Positions 46,481 to 59,021 of a DNA stretch of 64,000 nucleotides are shown here, one piece after another (positions within the stretch are counted from its first letter, which is position 1; each line of letters begins with the position of its first letter). The stretch is from Mauremys mutica. Taxonomy: Eukaryota > Chordata > Testudines > Geoemydidae. The DNA lies in contig NC_059082.1 in NCBI RefSeq assembly GCF_020497125.1, forward strand, positions 28,604,965-28,668,964, in the 5' to 3' direction. Under the pieces are notes generated by a model. The model was given only the letters and a program-made list of their open reading frames with translations. It searched no databases and was not told the DNA's origin. Both the position numbers and the translations under genes were made by a program.

Positions 46481-46604
46481 GGATGCCAATCTTGGTTGGA
46501 TGTATTCCTGGAAACTTCATCAAATGACAATCTTCAGGAATTAAACATTAATTTTTTAATTCCTGGAGACTCCAGGCCAATCCTGGAGGGTTGGCAACAT
46601 TACT
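46481..46604. mobile_element. Short hAT-like MITE with 8-bp duplication
   Basis: tgtacctg occurs immediately on both sides (46473-46480 and 46605-46612). The ends share an inverted gccaat/ttggcaac theme (ggatgccaatc left, gggttggcaacattact right). No coding capacity. Confidence 0.55.
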
Positions 46605-46612
46605 TGTACCTG

Positions 46613-48457
46613 TGAGATATTTAAAGGTCCAATATCTCACAACTCACCTGATCTAGAAATGGGAGATTTATACAATTGGAAAGGAGAATCTTCCAGCTTT
46701 CCAGTCACAGCACTTGCTGTAGGTCCTGGAAGGTGCCAGGCTTAAAGTAGTTACAGTTCTGTGTATATGAAAACTATTTTCAGAGCTCCATGATAAAGCT
46801 GTTCAATAATCCCTGATTGTCACAAGTGTTGATGAAAAGATGAGGGATAACATTCTTCACAAACATTATGTGAAAAAAAAAAAAAGTGTGTGGCTTGTTT
46901 CCACCAGTTCTATCCCACAACTTAAAGGATGGGAAATTTGCTGATAATCTACCTCTTGCTGCTGTCAAGCTATACTCTAGAATCTAAGCTTTCACTTAAA
47001 AAGAAACAAAAAACTTCTCTCACCTCTCCATAATTCATCTTCACTAGACTTTTGAGCATCAAGCTAATAGTTTGTTAATTAACTTGAGGTACTCACTATA
47101 TTCATAAAAGCTAGTGTGGATTCTTCCCACATGTTTGTTCCAGTGGTAAATTCTTCTACATGTGCATATTATATGTATGGAATATATGAATATGCAAACA
47201 TTTGTCCTTTACCCTACAGATAAGTCTCTGCGTTAAGGAACATTTTCAAATGCAAACCCTGTTCCTGAGTCGGCAGACAGCCTGGAACAACAGCTTAGAG
47301 GGATGTGAATGGCCTTGGATCCTCAGCTCTGAAACCTTAAATAAAAATAACTTTCTATTTTATTCAGATTCAGAGTTAATAGCAGAGCAGTACAAATAGC
47401 ATGTTAGTTCCTAAAGTCACGTGAATACGTTCTTCATTTTTAGTTCACGGGGTCTGGCCCCTATAAATTTAACAATGCTCATCAGTTTCTAGTGACCACA
47501 AAAATTCTAAGTGAAATTCAATTGCAACTAACGTGTTTTCTGATCAAGAGCAAAACTTCTGTTTAAGGCAACAGAAGTTCAGAATAAGAAACTGCAAAGA
47601 AAAAAAAAAACTCTCCCAACTAGCACTGTTGTCCCTACAGCCTGTTTCCATTTGCACTTCTGCACTATTTAAGTAATTTGGCTAATTTTCCTCTCTAGCT
47701 AAATTTAGGCTAGAGTGCCAAAAATGGATTATTTTTGTGTTTCTGAGCAAAGTAACCTATTCAGCTCAGCTCCTGGAGGATTTGCTGAAGAAGAGTTTTT
47801 CCTCTTCTAAAATATTTTTTACTATATGTTGGCATGCAGGACCAGACTTTCATTTCTCTCCTAATATTAACACAGCCAATAAGCCAAAACCTATTGGAAA
47901 CATATCCAAAGCAGTGACTCAATTTAATTAAAACAAATGTTAGTGTACATTGGAAAACTACAGGTGAACTTTAGTTCAAAAGCAATATTACTTCCAAACA
48001 AGCTAAAGTCTGATGTAAGCTTCCAAACCAGCAGGAACCTATTCCAAGCTGCTTTGAAGGAAAAAAACATTCCTACCACTGATACCTTTGAGGGAAGGAT
48101 GGAGGGAAAGGGTGTTAAGGAAGAGAAATAAATAATAAAATAAAATAGTAAGACCTCCCATAATGACAGAGAGAGAGAGACACCACCCAAAACCTCTGCC
48201 TATAAAGTCATAAACTACAAGGTCTCAGCTGCACTGTAAGTGGGTTAACTGCACTGAAGTGCAGTTAAATTGGATTCCCATCAGCTGCTTTGGGGATTCT
48301 CTTCATTTTTGAGAAAGCTTCAGAGTAAGAAAATAACTGGACTATTTCCAAATAGTTTAGCAGAACATTCACCCAAGTATTCACATCCAGGACTCAAGAG
48401 TATATTTCCTGTCTTTATCTTTCAGAGCCAAAAACAACTGCGCAAGGTGCAAACTGA
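46613..48457. other. THSD4 intron, nothing recognised
   Basis: AT-rich with short poly(A) tracts. No gene or structured repeat seen. Confidence 0.5.
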
Positions 48458-48465
48458 GCAATCAT

Positions 48466-48863
48466 CAGAGGTGAAAGTGGGCTGGTACGGGCCGGTACAG
48501 CATACCAGTAAGACGGGGTCGCCACTATAGGCCCGTACATAACTGACGTTCAAGGGCTAACACGGCAGCGCTTTAACAACGCTGCCCCTTTTGCCCTGCC
48601 CAGGGGAATGGGAGCAAAAGCAGCAGCTGTCCCATGGCCCAGCAATCTAAAAGGGCCCAGGGCTCCCAGCCGCTGCTACTGCAGCAGCGGCCAGAGGCCC
48701 AGGCCCTTTAAATCGCCTCTGGAGCCCCAGCAATGTGGAAGCGCTGGCTGGAGGAGGCTGACCCCCAGCCGCATCCCTTCCGCCCAAGGCCCCACCCCTT
48801 CTGCCCGAGGGCCCAGAGCTGGGTCCCTGTACGGATAAGACTTTTAAGTTACTTTCACCCTTG
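48466..48863. mobile_element. hAT-like nonautonomous element with perfect 8-bp duplication
   Basis: Starts cagaggtgaaagt and ends actttcacccttg, inverted termini of about 13 bases. gcaatcat flanks it exactly on both sides (48458-48465 and 48864-48871). The interior is GC-rich and noncoding, so the open frames inside are not genes. Confidence 0.8.
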
Positions 48864-49306
48864 GCAATCATACTATTTCCAGCACCACAAACTAAAGCAC
48901 CAAAGAATTATGAATATGCCAAAGGCACATGCATAAGGACTAGTGTCTAAACAGTCTCTTTATTCCCGGAGACTGGCTCAGATTCACCCATTTAATGTGT
49001 ACTCTAATTTTTAACTCCATAAAGCCTTGTAAGAGTACATAAGAAAGATGCCAAACAATGTTAAGTTGTATCATTCACTAGAATTTTAGAAACAGCTACT
49101 GCTCCACTGCAGAAAACCTCTCTCTGAACATATCTGCTGTTCTGCAATTTCTGTCCACAGAAGCAAAAGGAGCTCAACACAGATATACATATAGAAGCTG
49201 CTAGCAGGGGGACAAAGTTACTCCCTCAGCAAACATACACCAGAATCTCAACACACAAGCAGGAACAACTGCCCCAGTGACAAAGCTGAGAGTTTACACT
49301 TAATTA

Positions 49307-49611
49307 GGCCTGGTCTACACTACGGGGGGGGGGGGGGGAAATCGAACTAAGGTACGCGACTTCAGCTACGCAAATAGCGTAGCTGAAGTCGAACTACCTT
49401 AGTTCGAATTTCCTACCTGTCCAGACGCCACGGGATCGAACTCCGTGGCTCCCCCGCCGACTCCACCACCGCCGTTTGCGGTGGTGGAGTTCCGGAGTCA
49501 ACGGGAGTGCGTTCGGAGTTCGAACTATCGCGTCTAGATTAGACGCGATAGTTCGAACTCCGAGAAGTCGAACTCTCCGCGTTGACCCGGCGGGTAAGTA
49601 TGGACCTACCC
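49307..49611. mobile_element. Harbinger MITE with three nested hairpins
   Basis: Starts ggcctggtctacact after TTA (49304-49306), with TTA also after the right end (49612-49614). Perfect hairpins: 49357-49371 with 49377-49391 (15 bp), 49460-49472 with 49478-49490 (13 bp) and 49514-49536 with 49540-49562 (23 bp). A run of 15 G sits at 49324-49338. Its termini match the autonomous element at 10233. Confidence 0.9.
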
Positions 49612-49701
49612 TTAGAAAGATGTCTCTCTTAGCCTGAGCAGCTAACAACAGTCTTGTTGTCTGGCAGTTGATAGTGGGGTCCGACAGGTTTGGGGAAATT
49701 T

Positions 49702-49890
49702 AACTCATAGACTTTAAGGCCAGAAGGGACCATCATGATCATCTAGTCTGACATCCTGCACATTGCAAGCCACAGAACCTCACCCACCCACTCCTGAAAT
49801 TGACCCCTAACCTCTGGCTGAGGTACTGAAATCCTCAAATCATGATTTAAAGACTTCAAGTTACAGAGAATCCACCATATACAGTACTCC
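49702..49890 (-). mobile_element. CR1 3' end fragment
   Basis: Plus-strand reading catagactttaaggccagaagggacc, then tcatctagtctgacatcctgcac, is the reverse complement of a CR1 3' end. No coding part. Confidence 0.75.
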
Positions 49891-50487
49891 TAGTTTAAAT
49901 CTGGAGGGTTGGCAACGCTACGATCTGTTGCATGTAAGGGACAACATGTAAAACCAGAAGCATCCCAGAAAACTGGTAAGAAACTGCACCACAAATTGCT
50001 CCCAATGGTGAAACGCCCAGTAAGTGAACTCTGTCAAATTATCATCTTTAGTGACATCGCAAGGAAGAAAATGCCTCTAGGGAAGAAGGCTAGCTGGTTG
50101 GGGAAACTTCCTCCCTATGATGTCATTTTAGCAGGGACATTCCCCTCCTCTCTGCACTTTAAGATCCCGCCTTGAAGGTCACTTCTTTGAGTTTGCAGAG
50201 AGTGAATAACAGAGCCCATCCAACACCAGTCCACAATCATCCAGTATGGAACGCACTAGTCAGTCTCTCTCCCAGCAGGGGACTGGGAATCCAACCTGCA
50301 TCTGGCAACAGAGTATGTCAACCAACACAAGGGCACAGGGCCAGCCCGCCTCCCATTTTTTTAAATAAGATCCTGCATATAATGCCTAACAGCAGAGGTA
50401 TTTGCACCAAGTTACTGTATGTTTCTTGCACTAACACACCATACGTATTACTTCTAATGATACAAAACCCGAATTTCTGTAGCTTAC

Positions 50488-50557
50488 CTTTCTGTGTTCA
50501 ATTGACGTCTGCGGGATGACCAGCTGAAATCCTAATACCACTATGAAACTGAGAAGT
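50488..50557 (-). CDS. THSD4: THSD4 exon encoding most of the signal peptide
   Basis: On the minus strand a pyrimidine/AT tract ending TTTGCAG precedes base 50557. The exon is one base plus 23 codons: LLSFIVVLGFQLVIPQ is the hydrophobic signal-peptide core and probable cleavage region, followed by TSIEHRK, and then the consensus donor GTAAGC at 50487. THSD4 orthologues, as I recall, have the same LGFQ.V.PQ..x.HRK pattern followed by VPQR, which is exactly how the exon at 32692 starts. The exon needs two bases from an upstream exon holding the initiator methionine, which I did not find between here and 64000. It is too short to be found by length-based ORF calling. Confidence 0.85.
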
Positions 50558-51632
50558 CTGCAAACAATAAATAAATAATATTGATTGTGTATGTATTGCA
50601 GATAATCACTGAACCACACCACGTAACCCAGCTACCTGTCTTAAAGCTTGAGCCTACAAAAGCTTAGGCACTTGAATAAAATTTACTGACTTATGAGTAG
50701 TCTCACATGAAACATCCACATAACACAATTTCTTGGCCCATATATTGTCTTTTTCTGCAGCATGCTTGTGTCCTTCTTAAAGGCAAAATATACCAAGCAA
50801 CTTACCAGCATGATAATAAAGAGGGTAGTACTAGGTAAGCCACACAACTACGCACACACACTCTTTTATTACTACAAACCTCATCTTACTTTATGCTTGA
50901 ATGAAGATGAAAGCTAACATTTTCAGAAGCATTCCATTAATTTTTTGTACTTCCATTTTTGGGTGCCCAGATACATTTCCCCTGATTTTCAAAAGTGCGA
51001 AGGAAAATTTGACTGTAAACATAAAAAACCAAACCCCACTTCTTCGTTCCTTCCTGGGCCATGACTCCTCCCTCCTCAGTACAGTTGTGTAAAATAGTGT
51101 TGAGGAAGCACTGAACACGCACAGAACCTCCATGACTGCAAGGGAACAGGTTCCTCTCCAGTCAGCTGTGGAGACTGACTAGACTTTATAGTACAAGATC
51201 TGGGAGGCAGCAAGACAACTCACTCGTCACTTTCTCCAGAGACTCTCACCACACCCAGGTGCCCAATACATGGTTCAATGTTTATAAGCCCCATTCCCCC
51301 TGCCTCTCTCCATCCATGACATGTCAACAAAAGAGAAAGAGTGCCCAGGATTTGCAGATAACATCTGAGCAACCTCTGCTCCCCACTCCAAGTGGAGCTA
51401 TAGGCCCCAAAGTCCAAGCTGCTTTTGAGCCTCTCTGGCCCTTTTTCCACCAACCAGGCAGACGCTGATCCATCATCAATAAGGGGCTTCCTTGTCACAT
51501 CTATATGGGTCCAAATTTAGCTCAGTGAGGGGCCTCATTCTTGGCCCTGCTGCCAGCTATTTTTTGCTGCTCAAAAGGCTACACAAAAGGGATTGCTGGT
51601 CAGAGGCACACCAGTTGCACCTAATATTTTTC
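50558..51632. other. Upstream THSD4 intron, nothing recognised
   Basis: No first coding exon of THSD4 and no clear repeat found in this stretch. Confidence 0.45.
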
Positions 51633-53463
51633 TGTGATGGGGTTCAGTTCAGGAGTGCAATCCAGACCACTGAGAGGTTGTGTCACCACCTGCCCTGTAA
51701 CCCTGGGTGTCTCACAATACTTTGTTGCTGTAGCTCTCAACCAGCCTACAAGCAGGAGGGTCATATTCTGAGTGTCTGTGTATAGCTGCAGCCCTGGTCT
51801 AGCAGACTCTGACCCCAGCAGCTTGAAGCAACACACCAATCACACGCTGGCTTCCACCAGCTTTAGTTACAGCCAGCACACTCCGAGTCCCAAATTTGTG
51901 CGCTCTGTAATGTCCAGCCCACTCCTGGACAGCTCAGAAAAATAAGGTCCATTTGTTCCTCTAAAGACACAAAACCTACCAGCTTGCCACATTAACTGGA
52001 GTTAAGATTCACTTTAATTCAAACACAGCACTGGTAATTTAGATTAATGGTAAAACAAGTTTATTTACAAAAGATGACAGGATTTTAAGGGAGTTCAGGT
52101 ACAAAAGGAGGAAAGTGAAAAATTGTTCTCGTTAACCTCTGAGGATAGAACAAAAAGCAAGGGGCTTAAATTACAGCAAGGAAGGTATAGGTTGGATATT
52201 AGGAAAAAAAAATTAACTGTCAGGGCAGTTACTGGAACAAATTGCCTATGGTTGTGGAATCTCCATTATTGGAGGTTTTGAAGAACAAGTTAGACAAACA
52301 CCTGTCAGGAATGGTCTAATTATTACTTAGTCCTGCCTTGAGTGCAGGGGACTGCACTAGATGATCTATCAATGACCCTGTCAGTCCCACACTTCTATGA
52401 TTAAGTTAGAAAGGGTTACAAGCAAATAAAATGAAAACTCAGATCTAAAAGTGTCAAACTTAATCTATCAAGGTATAACCTTTACCTATGCAAGTTTCTC
52501 ACCTATAATCAGTTTCCAGACACAGTTCAACCACCCCTTGGTTGAAGGACCCATCTTTCTCAGCTTGCATGAGCTCTGTTCTGTGTGTTTGTCTAGTTAT
52601 AGATGCAAAAGATGGCTTCTGTCTTTGTTTATCTTCCAAAGTCCAATGACTATTCCAAGAGGCAGGATGACTTCATGCTATTTTTTCCCTTCCTGTGGCC
52701 TTCCCACCCCTTGACTGATTTCTGCATAAATGCAGCTTCCATTGGTTTTGGTCACACCTGGCTTAATCTCAGGAGACAGCTGCCTGCCCTCCTGTCTGAG
52801 AGGGAACCTGTTTCTCCACAGACTTTAAAACATAATATAATTAAGTATCCATATTTCCTCCTATACTTTTAATACATACATTTCACAATAATATTAATTA
52901 GTGTGTTGTTAGCTTTCAGCAAAGACCTGACTCTATACACTTCATTAATATAGTAATACTGTATACGATCAGTTGATTCAATTGCTTAACATCTGAGGTT
53001 CAGCCAACTGTCTTTATAAACCAGTAAACCTTTTAAATGGATTCTTCCAAAAAGTAAAACCCAGACCAAGCTCCTCTCTCCCGCTGGGTGTAGACACCAT
53101 GCTGTCTCCTCACCCACTTGTTAGCATGAGGTTTGCCTCCACCCCTTGTTAGCTCATTGGGTATGTTTATGTGATGTGTAAATACATTCTCATTGTCCTT
53201 AAAAGTACATAAAAAGTAATTCCCAGTGGGGAAAACACATTCCTTTGTTTAGGGCAGATCAGTTTACCAACTCCCCCTGACATATTTGGTTTATCTGCAC
53301 TTTGGTTGTAATTCCAGCATATATTCATAACTCTCAATGCCCACTGCACATGTACATCATGCAAGAATTTTAATGATCGGTGAGTCAGTTATCATACCGC
53401 ACAAGGCATATTTTACACAAGAATTATTACAGTAGTGTGAATACAGGGGTGCTTACAGTCACA
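51633..53463. repeat. Possible LTR-type retroelement remnant, noncoding
   Basis: Starts tgtgatggggttcag and ends cagtcaca, i.e. short inverted TGTGA/TCACA ends as in LTRs. It contains tracts such as ttatttacaaaag and aataaaatgaaaactcagatc that I associate with turtle LTR-type repeats. A CR1 fragment interrupts it at 52126-52400. No gag, pol or env coding is visible. Target duplications are unclear, so the unit could also be two adjacent repeats. Confidence 0.35.
52126..52400 (+). mobile_element. CR1 3' end fragment nested in the LTR-like unit
   Basis: Reads ttaacctctgaggatagaac, then ggttggatattaggaaaaa, aacacctgtcaggaatggtct and cccacacttctatgatta at its 3' end, a typical CR1 terminus. Noncoding part only. 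Confidence 0.85.
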
Positions 53464-53838
53464 CTCTCACCCAGCCTTGAGGAGACCACAATGACAATGA
53501 AGCTCAGAGAAACTCTGCTGTGTCTAGCCTCAAAATCACAATACCTCTTAAGTGGCCATTACAAGTTAGCCTAAATTAGAACAGTCCTTTGGCTGCTCTA
53601 ATTTGCACCAGAGATTGGTGTGTCCCCTAGGAAGCCCCAGGATCTGGGAAGGCAGACAGGCAATTTATGGCCACCTTTATCTCTCTCTACACTCACTTGG
53701 ATTGAGCCCAATGAATTTACAGTAAAAATTAACCTGGTCCTATGAACACCTAGTAGTCTGATGAATTCCAAAAGCAAAGACAAAAATGGTGGAAATGATG
53801 AAACATAGTACACCACAAAGAATCCAGCTGCAAACTAA

Positions 53839-54020
53839 GGGCTTATCTACATGGTCAGGTAATTTGCTTTACGGAGGTGATATTTCTAAAGCGCACCATG
53901 CCCTAGGTAACCTTTAGTGCACACCAGTAGGATACACACATCAATTAATGTGCAACGTCTTAGTGCGCTTTAGAAATCGTCACCCCATAGGGCATATTAC
54001 CCCATCATGAAGACAAGCCC
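53839..54020. mobile_element. Harbinger-type MITE
   Basis: Ends gggcttatctacat and atgaagacaagccc are inverted, and TAA flanks both sides (53836-53838, 54021-54023). Internal arms also pair (tttctaaagcgcac against gtgcgctttagaaa). Confidence 0.75.
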
Positions 54021-54337
54021 TAACAGATCAGACAGAATCCAGCTGCACTTCCTACTCACAGCTCCCTTCTCCACAACCCTTTAAAATAATCTACATTGTT
54101 TCAGACACTTTCAGAGTGGGGCTGACAAAACTACAGCGACCCCTTGGTAGTCTTGAAACAGTTAACTGAAATTCTACTAAAAAAGCCAGCTAGGCATTTA
54201 AACTCCACAACAAAAATGAACAGGGTGTCACAAGCTTTAAACCAAAAGTGCTGTTGAGTTGTTAGGTCCTGACCCAGGCCTAAGTATTCTGGGTTAGGTC
54301 CCAGGAAATCCTCTCCTGACCCATCTTCACCCAGCAC

Positions 54338-54907
54338 TAGGGTTACCACCTGGCTGGTATTTGACCAGCCTGGCCCTTTTTTTTGTTTGTTTGTTTTTAT
54401 GTATTGCCAGAAACAGAATTTAATCTGACAGGATTTTTGAACTGGTTGTAAAGATTTTCATTATCATCATCACAATACACTGGGATATCTAATATTAGAA
54501 GTTTTTGTGTCCAGCTAACAATGCTATGATGTTGCTGTTAAAAATAAGAAAATGCTGCAAATGGCAAATTCAAACAGCAAATATAAATTCAAGAAATAGA
54601 CTAAATAGATTTTATGTATAAAGTTCCAGAAAGTTCACATTCAAGTATACACTTAAAAATATAGAATCAATGAAGTTTGGGGGGTGGGTGAAGGGATCTC
54701 AGTGAAGACGGAAACAAAGCAGCTTGGAGAAACACGACCAAGGTAAGAAAATGATGTTATCAATCTTATCTATAGGTGCTCTCTCTCTAGATACTATAAA
54801 GTGGCTGTTGATGTGGATGTGTGGAGTTACTTTTGGTTGGGGTTGTGGTGAGCTTGCCTTGTGGGGAGCATGCTAGGTTTTTTGCATTTCAAAAGGTGGT
54901 AATCCTA
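54338..54907. mobile_element. hAT-like nonautonomous element with perfect 8-bp duplication
   Basis: Starts tagggttaccacct and ends aggtggtaatccta, 14-base inverted termini with one mismatch. cccagcac is duplicated exactly at 54330-54337 and 54908-54915. The interior is AT-rich with no transposase. Confidence 0.85.
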
Positions 54908-54915
54908 CCCAGCAC

Positions 54916-56829
54916 TCCTCCTTAAGATGGCTTGCCTGCTTCTCCTATCTTGTCTGGTAGATCCTGATTGCCTATTGCCTCCTCCTAGCTCTTCTAACTG
55001 ACAGGAGGGGCAAATCTTGTTGGTTCCCCCAGTACCAAACTTGAGTCACTTATCTAGGCAGTGTTTGGAGGTCTAAACTCACTACCCCTCTTTCCCAGGT
55101 CATACGTCTCCTTTGAGAGGGTGCGTCAGGGCAGTGACAGCTCCAGCAGGGGCAGAGAAGGCCTGTCACTGTCACAGGGGTCTAATAAACAGAAATACTT
55201 TTTTTGCACTTGCCATTTTGTTACCACAAACATAGAAAACTCAAGAAAAAAAGTTCTCTACATTAGAAAGATATTTGTTTGCCTTCACTAGCATACTGGG
55301 GTGGGGGAACTGGCCATTGGATAATATTATATAGTGCCTATCACCACCTCATTATCATGTTCTAGTCCTCTTGCACAAACCAATAACCATGAAAAAGGAT
55401 AAAAACTAAAGCTAAATCATTAGGCAGTGCCAGTCTTGTTTTCTTTGTTTTTAAATCAGAACATGTTAAAGCCCTTTTAAAAACCATGCTGCATCTTTTA
55501 TTGTTATTAGCACCCAGACGTTCCAGAGCCTCTGCATACATAGTAAGAGACAGTCCCCCATCCTGAAGAGGGGGCACTTCCAGAAAAAGGGAGGGAGAAA
55601 ACAGAGGCATAAAGAGGGGAAATAATTTGCCCAAGGTCATATAGCAGATAAAAGGCAAAACTGGAAATAGAACTCAGATCTTCCTACTCCCCGTCTAGTG
55701 CCCTAACCACGGAACACACTGCTTTCCCAAGTGTGTCCTGTAATCCAGGAGCCACATATGCTTTTTCCCATGGGCAGGTGATCTCCTTCATAGTGCCCCA
55801 TTTCAATGAAGTTTTAATGGAAATATGACAAACTCCTAGCTCGAACACAAATCACAGACACCCCCAGGCAGCCTCATATTATATGATCCCCATAATAGTT
55901 TTGGAACATTTGATTTGCTCCAGTTGAATACCCGATTTACTTTTTCAGAGGTCTTCACCCTCTGTCTGGCTTCTACACTCCCTGTTCCCTCAGAGGGTGC
56001 AATAGGAAGTTCAGCATTTGCATAGGGAAACAAACGTTCATGAACAGCAAAAGGCCAGGCTCTGTCGATGGGCAGCACATTTCTATGAATACATTTTAAT
56101 AAAATCCTGCATGAGGGTGGCAGTTCTAAAATGAGCAAGGACTATAATCTTCAAAGCAAATTATTTACCAGATTAAAAGTTCCCACTTCAAAACTGAACT
56201 CTTTAGCATGTGTGTGATTATTCTGTGCCAAGCTTTTCCTGAACAGTCTCTAAAAAGGGAGATTACAATTCAGCATGTGTGTGCACATGCGCACAGGGAC
56301 AATGAGGGTAGTTTATAGTTTGTCTCTGTGTATATGCTTGGGTCTGCCAAAAATATTTGTTATCAACCTACTGTTTCAAGCACATAGGAAATCTGGCAGG
56401 AATACTTAAGCCTTCCTGAGGAAAGCCTCTGGGTTGATTTAGGGGTTGTGATTTTTTTTTTAATTTTGTGTTATTTCACTTTGACTTAGTTGACTTTGGC
56501 TGCTTCTCTGGAGTTGGTAATTTTATTTATCATGCTTGACTAGTGCTAGGTTCCCTAAACTACAAAAATAGGTTTATCCTGCTCTGAAGATTTGTTACAG
56601 ACGTTCTAAATACGCCAAAAAAATACCAAGCACACATCAAAATTAGGAACAACATTTGAAGTGGAGTATGTAGGGATATATCAAACTGTCAAACCAAAAC
56701 ATCCATCTCACACTGGGTGGAGAATACAGTCTTACTCCCCCATAGTGGCAATGCCATCTTTTGTTTAAATCAATGTCTGGGGGGAGGTTTCCTGTTGAAG
56801 ACACTAATGCTCTTATCTGGGGAGAAATG
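54916..56829. other. Upstream THSD4 intron with one SINE
   Basis: Apart from the SINE at 55490-55725, no gene or repeat was recognised. A 100-codon open frame at 55836-56138 has no domain. Confidence 0.45.
55490..55725 (-). repeat. MIR-type SINE
   Basis: Plus-strand words catagtaagagacagtccccc, ggggaaataatttgcccaaggtcatatagcag and gccctaaccac are the reverse complement of a MIR-like SINE from core to 5' tRNA-related part. Confidence 0.7.
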
Positions 56830-56832
56830 TCA

Positions 56833-57010
56833 TAGAATTCATAGAATATCAGGGTTGGAAGGGACCTTAGGAGGTCATCTAATCCAACCCCTGCTCAAAG
56901 CAGGCCCAATCCCCAGACAGATTTTTTCCCCAGATCCCTAAATGGCTCCCTCAAGGATTGAACTCTCAACCCTGGGTTTAGCAGGCTAATGCTCAAACCA
57001 TTGAGCTATC
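56833..57010 (-). mobile_element. CR1 3' end with terminal repeat
   Basis: Begins with two tandem (t)catagaat units, the reverse of the CR1 ATTCTATG 3' repeat, then atatcagggttggaagggacctt and tcatctaatccaacccctgctc. A tRNA-like tail (gggtttagcaggctaatgctc) follows at 56975. Confidence 0.85.
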
Positions 57011-58639
57011 CCAAAAGACTCCCCTCCCCCACAGAAAACCCAAGGGGGGATGCCCCTCAGTGAGTTTCTCCCATATTATTGATTATGGTATGGGGGATGG
57101 TTGTCTCCTCATGGTATAAGCTGTGGGGCCACTCTGTATCATACCCTGTGCCTCTGGCAGCCATGGTGAGTGACTTCCCTGAGCATGGGGGCTTCTTGGT
57201 CTGTCTGTGTGGGGGGAGGCTTGGAGAAGTCTCCACAGAAAAGGTAGCACTGTTATAGGCTGCAATATATAGAAGATCCATTAGAGTGTGAAATCCGAGC
57301 TGAAAGCTCAAGACAGAAGCAGGTCTGGATCTGGGGATTTGGGTCCAAACCCTGGCATTTGAAATTCAAAAGAGAGAGGGTTGGTCCTGAGGGGTCACTT
57401 CCAGTCCATTTTCATACAAATGAAAGGAAACACGCAATGCCCTAGCAGTCATGAACATGTGAGTGAATCATTCCAAGAACATACAACTTTCAACTTTAAT
57501 GCATACACTGCAATTCAAAGTTTAAGAATAAAAATTATTCAAAAAGGCATTTACTATAAATAGGAGTCATTAGATCTCACCAAAAATGGTAAAAAAAGAT
57601 CTGCAAATTACAAGAAATCCTGCTAGGACACTGACAAGGTGAAAAGAAGCCCTCCTAGAACAAGACATTGGGAACTTTCCAATTCTCCCCTCAAAGATTG
57701 CCCTTGCCTGATTGTTCTAAGTGATCTATGCACTTAACCATTCAATCATTTGGACTGGACTTTGCATTAAACTACTAATGGTCCAAATAGTTAAAACAAC
57801 ACTTGCTTGTAAAGTCTACAGATATATAGTCAATCAATAGTTATTGCACTATGACAAGAGCATATTAAATCATTAAAAATAATTTTATTGTACAACTTAC
57901 CTCAAAGATACTATTAAACTGTCTACCATGATCCTTGACTATGAACCTTTTTGGGGTGAACAAATGCCTTTTGGTGTGTTAGATTCCAGATTGCAGATTA
58001 CACACAAATCCTACAGAAATAGAAAAAAAAATAAATATTTGTCAATACTTATTCAATACTTTCCAGGATGCCAATGAAACTAAAGATGGGTCCCAACCAA
58101 ACATCTGTAGCTGAACTCCTTTGGACTTTGCAGCAATTCAGATCAGAATTTACGGTCTACCCCTATTTAGCAAAAGCACTTGAGTATGTGCTTAAATATG
58201 AGCAAACATTTAAGTCCCATTGAAGTCAAGGGGACTTAAGGAATGGACTGGTCTGAATAACAAAGTATAAATAACCAGTGTCAAAAAAGGTACTTGTCTT
58301 TTTATTTCATGCCTCTGTTACGGCACTTTGGTGGCTTCAGTTCCCCTCTGGTGCGCCAGCATTGCACCATGCCATTATTTCACGACTGCCTCACACAGGC
58401 TCAGGTCGTTTATATTTTTTTTAGGATATGACAAAGATTCTTTAAAAGGGTTTCCAAATGTTAGTACCAATATCCTTTCTAAGCATTCAAGTGCACACTG
58501 CAGAAGATAAGACTTCTCTGTGGTCCAGCCAAAATGCAAGAGCCAATACATCCTCTCTGAATTCATCACATAGTCTGTGCAGGTATCTTTGGCATTTCTA
58601 TGGCCCGATTACCATAGTTACCGGAGTGCCTCACAATTT
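57011..58639. other. Upstream THSD4 intron, nothing firm
   Basis: A decayed palindromic repeat lies at about 58155-58235 (gcaaaagcacttgagtatgtgctta, cccattgaagtcaag). No gene. Confidence 0.45.
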
Positions 58640-58644
58640 TTAAG

Positions 58645-58832
58645 TATTATCCTCACAACACCCCTGTGATGTAGGGCAGTGATATCAACCCCACATTACA
58701 GATGGGGGAAATCGAGGCACAGAAAGGCTAAGTGACTGGCCCACAGTCACACCAGAAGCCTGTGGCAGAGCAGGGAATTAAGCCCAGGTCATCCAGATCT
58801 AAGGCAGTGCCTTAACCACTGGACCTTCCTCT
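58645..58832 (-). repeat. MIR SINE, fairly complete
   Basis: Plus-strand words ccccacattacagatgggggaaatcgaggcacag, ctaagtgactggcccacagtcac and tgccttaaccactgga reverse-complement the MIR consensus almost end to end. Confidence 0.85.
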
Positions 58833-59021
58833 CCTAGTTATAAAATGCTCTATATTTGTGCCGTTTAGTTTTGCAAACACAAACATGAGTTCTGTTAGCC
58901 CATTATATCATGTGCATAAGTTCTGAATTGTTGGGACACTGTGGATTCTTTCTCTGGTAAAGTTGCAGTCAACATACTGGGTGTCCAGTAGCAGCAGTGG
59001 GATTTCGAAATATGAATGAGA

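Noticed and set aside
49324..49338. Regulatory G-tract
   Set aside because: Lies inside a MITE and most likely reflects homopolymer expansion or sequencing uncertainty.
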